Assembly (NCBI GenBank): GCA_000708835.1
Contig: DF237502.1
Coordinates: 1 to 58,923 of the forward strand
Source of the DNA: Klebsormidium nitens
Lineage: Eukaryota; Streptophyta; Klebsormidiophyceae; Klebsormidiales; Klebsormidiaceae
Direction of reading: 5' to 3'
DNA: 58,923 bases
How positions within the stretch are numbered: position 1 is the first letter of the stretch; each line of letters starts with the position of its first letter. This document shows, piece after piece, positions 13,201-24,660 of the stretch. The translations under genes and the position numbers were made by a program. The notes under the pieces are model-generated. The model saw only the letters and a list, made by a program, of their open reading frames with translations. It did no database searches and was not told the DNA's origin.

Positions 13201-15406
13201 AGATGCTCAAGGCGTCCTCACCCGTGGCCAACAAGCCGCTGTACGCCTCTCGGCTGTCCGAACTTCTCCTCGCCATGACATCACATGGTGGCGAGCTCCT
13301 GACGTCCGAGATGACGTCAGCAGCTTGCGGCCTTCAGACCTGTGAACATGTAGCGTCAGACGTGTCTCCCGCGAGGCCTTCCAACCAGCTCACGTCAGCG
13401 GGGACCCAATCTCCGGCAACCAAACAGGTTGTCAAACTCGATGGGGGCGGATTCCGTACGTCCGAACCATTGACGTCACACGCGGCCCAAGCTTGGACGT
13501 CCGGCAAAAAGACGGAACCGAATAAAGTAGAGAATTTAGTCTCCAGCGAAAAGAGCGCAGCGCACCAAATAAAGTCTCCAGGAACGGAGCCCGCGGTTGG
13601 AAGGAACGATAACGCAGATCAAATAATTAGATCTCTCGACCGCGCGCTTCACGAAAGCCAGCCCGCAGCCACTTGCCGGGCCGCGCTTTCGTCACCAGTG
13701 ACGTCAACGGTGACGTTAGAGCAGGCAACAGGTTCCGCACCAGGTATATCAATGGCCTCGAGATCAGGTTCGGGGCGCGCAACAGCTGCACCGATCAGCA
13801 GTCAATCGACGGTTAGGAATGAACCAGACATTTCAGTAATAGATAGAACTAGAGCGCCGAGAGGAGTTGGTGAGCAGCAGTCGAACGAAGGCGGGTCTCC
13901 GAAGCTGCCGTTGGCGGGTCTGCGGATACTGGTAGCGGAGGACACGCCGATCCTGCAGGTGGGTTTGCTTAACCGGACATAGCGCAAAGTTTTGTCGGGG
14001 TCTACGCAAGTAAAGTCTGGTTTGAAGGACCACTAGTTCATCAGCACTCTCTTTGGATGCGTGCAAAAAACCAAGTCGCTTTGCCTCATCTGATGGATAG
14101 GAACGGGAATTCCTTGCAAACGGAACGTTCTTCCGGAGTCTACGAATGTTGCTCGGCCTCTTGATAGGGCGTCTAGCTTATATTATGACTTTTCCCATTT
14201 ATATTGCCCTCTCACTTGCTCAATGCCGACCGTCTTTGACTTGTACTCATACATCTCTGACGGCCGTGTTCCATCCCAAGAGTTTCGGCCGTTGTGTGCA
14301 CCGCTGATACCTAAGCGCTCCTGGGTCACTTCAACAATTTATGCACCACGTTTTGATGCTTTGATTATCTTCAAGCCAAGAATCGCATTTCAAGCAGCTT
14401 GTTCGTACCTCAGAAGGACCCCTCAAAATGTTGTTATCACGCTGCAGTCACAAACTTGAAACAAGTATTACACCCCAAAACCTCCGTCCGTCCGGCAGAA
14501 ACTTGCGGTGAAAACCCTGTCAAAGTTGGGCGCCAGCGTGCACGCCGTGGGAGACGGCCAACAGGCGTCCGACGCGGTCGCTGGAGCAAACTGCGCGGCG
14601 GAACGGGTTTCGCACGGCGGAACGGACGGACTAAGCGTCGAGCGGCCGTTCGACGTCGTCCTGATGGACTGCCAGGTACACTTCTTAACGTTGGGATTGG
14701 ACTTTTTTGTGCGCTTGGATACTCTTTGCGAATGCTAGGTGCGCTATCTTTTGGGAGGAAGAAGTTGGGTCTGGTGTTTGCATCAGGTGACAATCCTGGC
14801 AAAAGGTCATGAAAATGGAAAAGATCGTAGTATACGGATAGGCAGAAGTTCTGGGCCAGCCGAGAGTACGCCGAGTCGGCCCTTCGACCGGATTGAGTTT
14901 TTAGACCTGTCGAACGCCCTCCCCTTTTAGAGCTGGAGAGAGAAGAGATTGAAGAGCTAGAGAAAGGCGAGGTTTTGACGGATACAGCTAAGTTTCTCTG
15001 CCAGATTGACTCGTAGAGCTGGCCAGCTTGCGTCAGGATCTTTCTCATTTCGACGCAACATAGCCTTCCAGGCCACGTGCAATCTGCTGTGAGTGCTACG
15101 TTAGCCGGTAAAGTCTGCGCTCAATGTACATTTCATTCTTTCCCAAAGATAAAAGGTGATTTTGAGAAAACAAAAATCGTGCAGATGCCTGTTATGGACG
15201 GATACGAAGCGACGCGGGCCATTCGGCAAGCCGAGGAAGGCACGGGAAAATACACGCCGATCATTGCGCTGACGGCACATGCCATGGCCTCGGACAGAGA
15301 TAAGTGCTTGGCTGTGGGAATGGACTCGTACCTTGCAAAGCCCATCCAGCAAAAAGAGCTTGTTGCGGCCATCAAATCGATAGTTGCCACGAACAGCCCA
15401 AAATAA
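1260..15406 (+). CDS. AHK1: AHK1-type hybrid histidine kinase (osmosensor-like), 19 exons
   Basis: Membrane sensor kinase of the cytokinin/osmosensing phosphorelay type. It should autophosphorylate on His and pass phosphate to its receiver Asp and then to HPt proteins. Joined exons: 1260-1430, 1849-1949, 2515-2644, 3313-3443, 3849-4156, 4591-4747, 5457-5591, 6342-6528, 7133-7243, 7719-7793, 8276-8514, 9103-9491, 9791-9853, 10648-10864, 11501-11778, 12134-12291, 13203-13958, 14499-14675, 15185-15406. All phases agree and give 1334 residues (Arabidopsis AHK1 is about 1200). Order: TM1 near residues 46-75, extracellular Cache-like domain about 90-375, TM2 about 390-410, HisKA with NVSHELRTP (His451), ATPase N-box [10 protein letters not shown]1 DDGIGIP (692-696), G2 [10 protein letters not shown], a degenerate receiver, then a true receiver with E1196/D1197, D1259, T1291 and K1313. 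Similarity to AHK1 runs end to end, including RLAIM near TM1 and [14 protein letters not shown]. Oddities: a Ser/Arg/Pro repeat insertion before the G1 box and a GC-AG intron after 5591. Confidence 0.93.
7155..7650 (+). repeat. Three tandem copies of the HisKA exon/donor segment, two decayed
   Basis: The end of the real HisKA exon plus its donor and following intron (7155 to about 7325) recurs at about 7326-7499 and, more decayed, at about 7500-7650. The unit is close to 175 bp. Copy 2 keeps most of the exon sequence from the RTPMAG codons through [11 protein letters not shown] and the same GTGAGC donor, but the histidine codon is gone. Copy 3 keeps only the start of the similarity. Both lie inside intron 9 and look like relics, since neither has an acceptor in the phase needed to be spliced in. 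Confidence 0.85.
9239..9373 (+). repeat. Coding minisatellite, five 27-bp units
   Basis: Five units of 27 bp, each close to TCCGAACGGTCCCCACCG plus 9 variable bases, encode nine-residue repeats of the type [45 protein letters not shown]. The unit length is a multiple of three, so unit gain or loss keeps the kinase frame. It forms the core of a roughly 100-residue disordered insertion between the N-box and the G1 box of the kinase ATP-binding domain, where Arabidopsis AHK1 also has a non-conserved loop. Confidence 0.92.
10405..10710 (+). repeat. Tandem duplication of an intron end plus exon start (kinase exon 14)
   Basis: The real exon opens at 10648 after a TTTGCAG acceptor. A diverged copy of the same junction lies 146 bp upstream: an acceptor-like CTCTGCAG ends at 10501 and is followed by a copy of the exon start that shares TGATGGAG and GTGACATCAGC with it. 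Similarity also extends into the intron on the 5' side of both acceptors (TATCTCCTCC and later blocks), so the duplicated unit spans the junction. The copy carries indels relative to the exon and looks non-functional. Confidence 0.78.
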
Positions 15407-16572
15407 ACCAGAGCAAGCAGAATGATCGGATTAGAGTCTTAAAGCGGTAGTAAGGTGTAACATATACAGGTGATCAAAAAGAGGTTGTAGGCGTCGATAA
15501 AAAGTGGGTGGATATCTCAAAAGGTCTGACAGACACAAAGGTCCGAGCATAATGAAGTTTTTATTTAGCCTGACAACAGGACAATAGTAAGCCCAGGTTT
15601 TGACTATCGTGAAGAGGTTGAATGATTGGAATAGCCGGGCCGTACAGAGGACTAGCCGGGTGGCACTCACCAATCTGCGCAAAAGTATTTGGCCGGGCAG
15701 CCACCCTTGAAGGTAATTGACTCAGATGATTAAAACGGGCGGAGCGCATAAGCTCATTTGAGAACTATGCAATATAGCTTTGACTCGCTCAATAAGAAAT
15801 AAGATACTAGATAGTGCTTCATTTTTTAGTGGTCCGACGCCTTTCAATGAAGAAGCTATTCTGCTCGGCTGGCACTGTCCGCGCGTAAGTCACGTATGAC
15901 GATTTTCTCCCAGCTCGATTGTACGGTCACGTGACGTTTTCTCGCAGCCGGACGGTGTACATGCATGCACTCAGTATATATACGTCGATCATTGAGTCCG
16001 ACTGCCATGTTTACGGACTCATGGCCGGTAGCAAGAACAGGAATTTACCATGCAGATCATATGCACTACATATGTGCATACTAATGATATCTAGCTTCAA
16101 TCTTGTTGGACGGTGATTGAATTCGGCCAGAAGTAACACGTACGTACGTCAATGTATTTTGTGTATAATTGCGGGGACTCCAGGATTAGCATCATTTTGA
16201 AAATCTTGAGCTGAATGAATAATTTAGCGGATCGATTATTCGTTGCAATCCTCACCCGCCTAGCATGGTGATCTTCGTACCGTACTCAATTGTCAATGTG
16301 AGCAACCAGGCTCAGTGAACCGTCCATTGCACTGTACTAATGATTAAGCTCCAGGCGCGTAGTCCTGGTGCAACCTAAGTTAGTACCAAATACTGCAAGC
16401 TAGCGCCGCTCAATCATTATACTAATGTCAGATTGCGGCATGCGCGGCCAGCTAAGAAGATGTGATTGAATCGGGTCTTGATTTAATCTAGTGCAGCTCA
16501 GCCTTTCGTGTACGTATGCTAAGTCGAACATACGTACTTATGCTAAGTCGAACTCGCAACTCGAAGTTAAAT

Positions 16573-16831
16573 CCCGGTTTCCGGTCCCCGACCGACCCAA
16601 AATCCGAAGGATTTTGGAAAAAAATAATAAATATAGTGGATATTTTGTCCCAGATTTTCCTATTTTGGGTTGAAAATATTGAGAGTCTATAAGATCTGGG
16701 CCAAGAAACGAAATTTTCCCCCAAAAAATACCCCATATTATTTCATATTTCAAACATACTAGCAAAAAACCAACTATTATTTTCTCCCGACCGACCGACC
16801 CACCCAAAAGGGGGTAGGACCGGAACCCGGG
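16573..16831. mobile_element. MITE-like non-autonomous element with 15-bp terminal inverted repeats
   Basis: The ends are CCCGGTTTCCGGTCC (16573-16587) and GGACCGGAACCCGGG (16817-16831), inverted repeats matching at 14 of 15 positions. Just inside both ends is the direct motif CGACCGACCC. The interior is AT-rich and non-coding, unlike its flanks. TTAAAT abuts the left end and recurs two bases outside the right end, a possible but imperfect target-site duplication. Length, inverted ends and lack of an ORF fit a MITE; the superfamily cannot be named from this single copy. Confidence 0.72.
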
Positions 16832-16888
16832 AATTAAATTCGACCCGCCTTTAAACGTCGATCATAGCGTTGTTGAAGAGGCTTTCAA

Positions 16889-17612
16889 CCCCGCCCCTAA
16901 CTCAGCCCGGTTGCTTGATGGAGAAGTGGTCGGGGCATTTTGGCAAGATTCGTTTGCAGGATAAGGTCCACTCAGAGACCGCCACCTGTCTGAGGTCGGA
17001 ACCTTGGTGTTAGGGGCGGCTCGGCCCTCAACTTTTTAGGCCGAGAGCTAATGTAGCTACCGGCTAGACCACCGGGCATTTTTGCGAGACTGTATGTGAG
17101 TTGATGTAATTGCCCGGTCCAAGCCACCGCGCTGTTTCGACCGGGCCTGGCTGTGTTGCCCAAGTTCGGAACATTCGACTGGAGTAGGTGATACCTAGGT
17201 GACATCAACGCCGAGTTTGAAATGGTGTATCCTCTTCAGGCAGGCGCGCAAATATTAGCCGAGTGCAACCGAAACTGAGTCGACAGTGACCGTAGAGGCT
17301 TGTACGCAAAATTCGGTCGACCGTACGAGCATGTCGAATTTTCTGACATGGATGTACAAGTGGGCAAGTTCACCGCGCGCCGCGTGTCCAATATCTAACA
17401 TATATTTTGCGTGCGGCGGTTCGATCGGTACGTTGGAGTTGAGTTTCCGTACACATGGGGCCCGATTGACACCATCGGAACTCCACCATTTGGCTGAGGT
17501 TCTGCGCACCGTCGATACGAATATCCACGGTCAAAACCACCTTATCCTGCAAACGAATCGACTTTCCAATCTGGCTGTGATAGCTTCTGCGGCCTCCGAG
17601 TTAGGGGCGGGG
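16889..17612. repeat. Dispersed 13-mer inverted pair around a spacer block
   Basis: CCCCGCCCCTAAC at 16889-16901 has its exact reverse complement at 17600-17612, and the 11-base core GTTAGGGGCGG appears again at 17009-17019. The same CCCCTAAC word recurs in the hairpin at 47612-47663. The meaning is unknown; it may mark related mobile or repeat sequence. Confidence 0.5.
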
Positions 17613-17657
17613 TCGCGACCTTCTTTAACAACGCTATGGATCAAGAAAAACTGTTAA
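17286..17657 (+). CDS. Orphan open reading frame, unknown
   Basis: A 123-codon frame with no recognised domain, in the unusual-texture spacer. It starts with ATG but has no visible splice partners. Composition is not clearly that of the neighbouring genes. It may be a decayed fragment of a mobile element or a chance frame. Confidence 0.12.
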   Translation: MTVEACTQNSVDRTSMSNFLTWMYKWASSPRAACPISNIYFACGGSIGTLELSFRTHGARLTPSELHHLAEVLRTVDTNIHGQNHLILQTNRLSNLAVIASAASELGAGSRPSLTTLWIKKNC

Positions 17658-17990
17658 TCAATCTGATCGATCAGGGTTGCGCAAGCTAGTCGAAAGACTG
17701 CGCCGGCCAGAGTCTGCTCAATGCCACTGCCGTCATTGCAAGAGCTGGGTACTTTCAAATTGGTGACTGAGCAGAGGGATGCCATGCGTTACAAGTTGAC
17801 CTTGCATGCACCTAGTGAGAGAAGTGGTTGGATATGATCTTCCGATCATGGCGCACGCGACCATTCGAAATTTCGTTGTCTGCAAGCCCTGCTCAATTGT
17901 CCGCAGCCCCCGAGGCTGGGCGCCGAAGCAAAAGCCATTCAATTATGCCTATTTACCTTTGTACCCGCGCGCGTTACCCAAGAAACTAAG

Positions 17991-20900
17991 CTACTGCCGG
18001 GGATTACGCCGGAAGCGACCCGGCATCCCTTCTAATCCTATGGGTTGAAAGGCCGTCGCCGCTGCGATTGCCTCCTTTGGCTCTGCTACACTTAACTCAA
18101 AAGAACCACCTTCCTGCTTCTGTACCTCGCCCTCTCTTCTGATTCTCCTTCCTTTACCATTTGACTCATTTGAATCATCGTGCCCACCTGTCAAAGCTAA
18201 ACGAGGTCTATGTTGCTCGCTGACCGTTACTTGTCTCAGCCCCTGCTTGCGCGCAGTCATGCCCACCGCCGAAACGAACTGGTCTTCCTTCAAGCGGAGG
18301 AATCGCATGAAAAGGGAGGTCGGGAAGGGCTCTCCGGGGGCCAGCTCTCTCAGAAACTTATACCGGGGAATTATGCGCAGATTTAAAGAGAGGCTGAAGT
18401 AGGCCGGGAATTTGACTATGGTCTCTGGGGATCCCCCCAAGTGGGTGACTAGGTATTCGTACTTTGGCCGGAGGCACGTGTCGACCGAGAGCGACAGAAC
18501 CTGGAGACAGGGGCAGAGACAAAATGGGGTAAGCAGATTGTCAGCAACGGGTTAGCAAGACGAATCAGCGACGGGTTTGCAGCAGATTAGAGATGGGTCA
18601 GCAATGGGTCAGGCGCTGGTGCGAAACGTACGCAAATCTGTGAGAAGGGCGATCAGAAGCGACATTTGCGGCCAGAGGACGTATGCCGGCGACCGTCATA
18701 GGAGGCTAAGGAGAGCGAAGAGGACATCACCGGATTCGCAAGCCCAGATAACGTTTATTGATGCGCTAAAACATTGGCGACAGCCCACCTGAGCAAAGCG
18801 GGTGATGCAGATGAGAGTATCTTCCGGAGTGAGCCCGATGCTTCGAAGGAACTCAATCCGCGGCTTGATGCCGTCGGCCAGACTGTAGTGCAGCAGTTGC
18901 GGGTGGTGCGACACCATTTTCGCAAATGCGTCTCGGGAAACGCCTACCTGAACGGGGAAGAATGAAGCATCTTATGAATCTGCGGTTCGTAACATCAACG
19001 TCACGCCCAGCTCAAGAGAAATCTACAATTCGGAGTTGGAAGTACTTCTTGATCGCTGATATGGGACCCTCGAACAACGGGAAGTGGCGGCCTACGGGAT
19101 GCAGGTGCCGGTCAAAAGGCGTGCTGGGACTCCCAACGCTTCAGCACTTCAGGGGTTCGTATGCAGCCGGAAGAGTCGCCACGATCACAAGTTTGTGGAT
19201 TCCAAGCGACGTCAGCACCTGATCCCAGCTTTGAGAACGCCGCGACAGGCATATGCGTGACACATAAGCGGACGCGGGAAATTGTGCGCATAAGCGAAGG
19301 TTCAGAACGCTCAAACCCTAGATCTAGAGCCCGACACTCAGATAGAAACCCGTCAAAGCAACGCTGAGTGTAGGTTCGCGGAGCATGCATGGTCTTTACC
19401 TCCTTAACGAAGTAGTCCACTGTCGGTTGCAACCCGGCCTCGATGTTCTTCACGAAAATTTGAGGGTGACGCCGCGCAATGTCGACCACCTTAGACTGCG
19501 GTATGCCGATCGTTTCCGTCAAGAACTTGACCTGCGGGTCAAGGAAAGGGGAAAAGGGGTTGAGCTGCCAATTGAGAGCAAGGTAATGAGGTTTCATTGA
19601 GATGTTTTTTTTCTTGAGTAAGATTGGAACTGGGTTTGTTTGTGGACAATGGAATTAGACCTCTGCGAAGCAGGCGACATCTCAAAATAACAATGAGAGC
19701 TGGGGGATGACGTACGAAGGCTGATTGCCAATGGACATCTGGAGTGAAAGAACACCATTGGGACGATTATCTGGAACCAGTCAAGGACATGCGAAAAGTA
19801 TCCCCTACTCAAGGGTTAGCTACTTGATATATACTCAAGGGTTGGCCGTCAATAGCAAGTCTTCAACGAATGTACATGGACATGCGGAAGTCGTAGCCTT
19901 CTTAAAAGACGTTGCATTCTGCAATGCAAGGTAAACCTTTCAAGGGGGGTAAAGGCAAACTCAGACGAGCATCTGAATTTGCAGATACAAGAGCGTAAAG
20001 ATCCCCTTTTGACTAAGCCGGCAGCCTTTCCCCACACCTACACCGCCTGGAACATGAGCTGGTCAATGTAGCTACTGGATGATCAAGCAATTGAGGTCTC
20101 CCAATTCGCCAACACCAAAAATGGGTCAAGAATCACTTGTTTGACCTCAATATGCGTGGATCGCGCAGATAATACATCCGTCGGCAGGTCAGGTTTTGCA
20201 GGTTTCGCAGCTAATGGCAAAATTGGCGGTCGCCCCTCACTTTGGAGTCCAGTGTCTCCTCTTTGACATACAGAAGCGACGGGTTCCTCATGATGACGTC
20301 TGCGATGCCGTCCTCTGGCACGCCCAGCCGCTGCAGGAAAGCGCACTTGCTGACGTCAGCACACCGGCCTCGTTGCCAACACGCTCCAGCTCGTTCGCTT
20401 TGCTGGCATCAGCACACGCAGCTCGTCCTGTTTGCGGACGTTGGAGCGCCGGTGCCTGTCCCTTCGCTAACGTCAGCGTACGAAGGTGGTGCGCTTGACG
20501 GATATAGAATCTCGCGCTCTGAGAGAAACAAAAGTAGCGGCGAACTCCAACAAGCTTGGGCCTACCTTGAGGAAGTCAATCCTTGGCTGCATGACCCGGT
20601 CGACTCGCAATCGCAGCACGTTGGGCTGTCGCAGGATCAAGGAACGGATGCCGTTTCCGTCCACCCCGATCGACCTCAAAAAGTCGACGCGCGCTTTCAC
20701 TGGCGCGACGCTCAGACGAAACGTGCTGGCGGTCTTGTTGAGTAGCTTCGCCAGATCGGCCCGGTCAAGGCCCAAACTGCAGCAGAGACAGAAGGCACGT
20801 CATTACGCAACAGCTGGCGTCAGTAAAGGAAAGTCGACACGTGCGGTTTAATGGCTGAGACGCTTAGCATTCTTCCTGAGTAGCTTTTGCTAAGCCGGCC

Positions 20901-23900
20901 CAATTAAGGCCCAGAATGCGGGAAGAACACAATTGACGTCGTCAGCTAATAGCTGACGTCAGCACGGGAAACTGATTGCACGCTTTTGCGAAACAACACG
21001 GAGAAGAAAATTCTGCAGTGGGGTTCGAGTGATCTCGGCAAGACAGCCCGACCAAGCTCTGGCTGCATATCCAAACCGGAGAAAGGTCGAGCCATCGTTT
21101 GCAATCGGCGTGCTACCTTGAATGCCTTGCAATATTTTGCGGCGGAATCATACGGGCCGAGAAATGCTAGGGTTCTCATCGAGTAGCTCCGATGAGTCAC
21201 AGAGAGGAGGGACGGAACGAGTAACGATCTGATTACCTGCCGCAATCCACTTTTGGGCCAAGAATGAATCCAACGGTGTCTCTCTTACCTGTGCAAGTAG
21301 CGACACATCAGCCGGGTCTCGCCAGGGAGCCCCAGCGAGCGCCACACTTCGTCTGCGGCCTGGTCTTCGAAAGAGAACGACGTCGATGCTTCGACCTCCT
21401 CTTCCTCGGCCTGAAATTCGTACGCAAGAGCTTCAGTAATCTCACGAGGTATTGTCGCTCTCCCCGACAGAAAATTGTAAGCTTTTTGTCCAGGCGGTGA
21501 GTGCTACATAGCCACAGAAGTGATGCATCGATCATGGCATCGCACGGAATCTGACTTACTGTTTCCCCCACACGACGTAGAATCAAACCCAAAAATGAGA
21601 GTCTCGAGCTGACCATTGACTATAATCTGCTCCTTGCCACCGACGCAGTTCTGGTTGCTTTGATCAATACACTTGGAAAGTCAGCCCTGTCCCGCATCTT
21701 TGTTTGAGTGATGCGAAAGTGCAGCATCCTAGAAAGTGGAGACTTTGAGATGCTGACTACGGTTCACAATCAACGAAAAGCTGTGGCCCGTTGATTGCAG
21801 TGCTTGCAACGTCGCAGCCAAGCGGTTCTCTGATCTTCAAGTTTCAAGAGCAGACAGAAAGTGTCGGCCGTCAGCAGTATCAAAAGACTGAATCGGACCA
21901 AGCCTGTGAAACAGATCGATTCCGGCAACCTCTCCGGTTCATGGAGAGTCTTTCCTCCCTTCCCAACGGTCAGAAGCGGGCCCCCAGCTTCTGCGCTCAT
22001 ACGCTGCTAACAATGCTTGGGACCAGAAGCAAAACACTAGGAAGGGAGTCTTTCAAGTAGGGAAAGCACTGACACGCAGAAACAGAAGGGTGATCTCTAG
22101 TAGAAATCGAGGGGTCATACTTGACCCAAACGCGAGTTATAAGAGGAGTCAAAGATTCATACTTGGTTCTTACCTGGGGGAAGAGGAGCAGTCGCTTCAA
22201 GCACCCCGGCCGCGCATGGGCCGTCCCGCACCCGCCTTTCTTGAGCCGCCGGCACACCTCACACCGCCTGCCGGAGTAGCTCTGGGGCTCGCTCTTCGGC
22301 TCGGCTTTCGCCTCGGTTTCCTGCAATTTGAGTTCTTCCTTAGGTGCAGGTTTATTTGCAGAGCAGAGTCTGTGAAAGTTGACGTCTAGTTGGTACGTGG
22401 TTCGTCGGACGGAAGCTGGGCTTCGATCGAGATTGAATGCAGGATATCCAGAGAGAAGCAGCGCAATTTTGGGAACCATCATATGATGAAGATGCAGTTC
22501 TGGCGTTCAGTCGTCTTCCGGACATGGGCTTCCAAAAAAGAAGAAGAACGGAGTATAATTGAGAGGTCAGTTGCTGCGTCTCAACAACAGGACAAACCAG
22601 TGAAGTAAGCAACGGAGCTGTTTCGCTGATGTTTGAAGACGTTACGTGAGGGTGTAACCGCGTGAAGGTAGAATGCAGGGAATTGGAGAATCATCAAAGC
22701 AATTGCCAACTTTTTAAACAAACGCGTGCTCTCACCAATTCCAGATCCTCTTCATTGTCGTCCGCCTCTAGATGCAGCGGCAGCCCCGCCAATGCCAGCT
22801 GGCTCTTCCTTTCTAGCGCCCTCCTTCGATGATCCTCATGCGTCTTCGCCTTGTGCCGTTCGCGCTTCCAGGGGGGTCGCTGCGCCCCCCTTTCTCCCCC
22901 CCGCTGCTTACTGTAAATCGGCACCGCTGGTGCCACGTCAGCATCCCCGCCCCAATGAAGAAGGTCCACCGATGTCCTCTCGGCAAAGTCCGAGGCTTCA
23001 AGGATGCGGGAGGTGGCAACACGTGTCGCCCCCCGGCGGGCGCTGACGTCAGCGGTCTGTCGAGCGGGGCTGACGAGGCGCTGACGTGGAGGGGGCTGTT
23101 GTCGCTGGGGCTGGAGGATTGGGGCATCGGGATCGAGATCTGCGATAATTTCGCTGGAGGGGGGTGGAGACCCGAGCTTCTTAGGAGGGGGGGAGAAGGG
23201 AATATCTTCGTCTGGCGTCTCGGAGTCACTCAGGCTTCCAACGTCAAACCAGTCTAGGGGGTCCGACTCCTCATCATCCGCTGACGTCACTGACCCGCTT
23301 TCAGGGTCGTCGGAACGCAGTTCGATGCTCCTCGGCCCCAGTGGGGCCCCCCGCTGAGATGTAGCTTTTCTACAAACACTGCTTTCGATAACTTTATCCC
23401 TTTCTGCTTGCAAAAAGTCGTTTTTTGGCTCAAAAGGCATGCCTATGGCTGGCTCCGCATTGCTGACTGCTTTACGGAGGTGCGCTTTTCGACCTACAAA
23501 TTCAGCTGAGCGCCCAGACGAGGACGGGACCCCGTCCATTGGGCCGCTGCTAGCCCCCCTCTCCCATTCCGCTGAAGAGGCTTGGCTCTCTTTTTGAGAG
23601 GCCCCTCCAAGCTTCTCAGCCACCGCATCAGAATCTGTCCTGTAACCAAGATCCTGCTTTCCGCTTAGTTTGCCACCCTTCATTTGTCCGCTCCTTTCAT
23701 GCTGCTCCCCTGTACTTTGCTCCGGTGCCTTCGCCCCTTGACCACGCCCGTATGCCCTCTTTGCCGTCCCCTCAGAGTTTTCTAACTTTGCCTCCTCCCC
23801 TAACAGGGGCCCCAGCTTGGCAAAAGGTGATGTGCTGCGCTTTCTTCCGTTCGCATTTGGCGCAGTTTTTTCCCCACTCCTAGGGGCAAGTGGGGCACGA

Positions 23901-24660
23901 GCAACCTTTTTGGCCCCCCCATTTGCAATTCTCTGGTGACTAGTGTCTTCAGTGTTCACTTCTTTTGCTGCCTTCTTCGCGGTCTGCAAAACACGTTTGT
24001 GACCAATTTATCTGACACGTTAAAATTCCTAGTATCTTGCAAATCCAGGAACTAACAATCGGGTTGAGCAGCAAGTACGGGAAGAGACGCCTCCAAAAAG
24101 TGGGGCACATTCTAACATCAAGGTTAAGAAGCAGTGCAGACAATCACTCAGGGTTTCCATGTTTCTATGTAGAATTAATTGTCAAGGTGACTTTTCAAAT
24201 GCGCAGCAACAGCTAACCCAGTGTGTTCCCTTCAGCAGGGCACTTAGCACACTACAGTCGGAATGGATACTAGAAAGTCTGCAGTACGCAGGTTTGACAT
24301 CTTTGTCGAAAATAGGTTCTGCAAGGGGAAACAAAGACATGAGCTGTAGACTTACCACCACTTTTGGGGACACGTCGAACATGGGCGCTTGGTGCCTTTC
24401 ATTTGTGCGCCCCGACTGTGTGTGCACACTTCGTACTCTCTCTGTCTGCTTGCCAGCAGGTCGAGAAGATAAGTAACTCCAGCGGCAGGATGAAAACACG
24501 CTGGACTGCCTTCCAAAACTGCTGCTAAAGTCCTGCAAAGATACAGGCGATGCGAACCGTGAAAAGCCAGTAAACTCTGCCGTGATCTTTGCAGAGTGAA
24601 TAGCAATACAAAAATCAAGATGGGGACTGCCCACTTCTTACTAACAAGCGGACCTATCAT
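17991..24660 (-). CDS. mTERF-family organelle protein with long disordered N-terminus
   Basis: Mitochondrial transcription termination factor family: helical-repeat nucleic-acid-binding proteins acting in plastids or mitochondria on transcription, splicing or ribosome assembly. Exons in transcript order: 24660-24646 (tentative start), 24532-24356, 23983-22736, 22338-22174, 21410-21289, 20776-20566, 20330-20241, 19531-19400, 18947-18789, 18500-17991. Phases agree and give about 942 residues. The N-terminus is rich in Ser and Arg, as in a transit peptide. One 416-codon exon is disordered, with acidic and proline patches. A Cys-rich module (CEVCRRL, then GGCG, then GC) follows. About seven mTERF-type repeats follow, with signatures such as RVDFLRSIGVD, LILRQPNVL, IMRNPSLL, IARRHPQIF and MVSHHPQLL. 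The tail (last 100 residues) is basic. The 22338 acceptor could instead be 22320. Which mTERF subgroup this is I cannot say. Confidence 0.87.
20828..20914 (-). repeat. Decayed copy of an mTERF exon 5' end in the preceding intron
   Basis: On the minus strand the exon starting at 20776 opens with TTGGGCCTTGACCGGGCCG. About 139 bp upstream, inside the intron, a diverged copy starts near 20914 with CTGGGCCTTAATTGGGCCGG. It continues in parallel through the GCTACTCA, AGCGTC and GTCGACTTT words of the exon. Indels destroy the frame, so it is a relic and not an alternative exon. Confidence 0.75.

Larger units (their letters stand above)
15407..17990. other. Convergent spacer between kinase and mTERF genes
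   Basis: Probably the 3' UTR of the kinase for the first few hundred bases. From about 15.85 kb the texture changes to sequence rich in short palindromes (CATG, CTAG, TGCA, CGATCG). It contains the MITE-like element at 16573-16831, an inverted 13-mer pair (16889-16901 against 17600-17612) and an orphan open frame at 17286-17657. No conserved gene is recognised. Confidence 0.6.

Noticed and set aside
21018-21050. tRNA T-loop-like GGTTCGAGT
   Set aside because: No matching acceptor stem, D-arm or anticodon arm could be placed around it.
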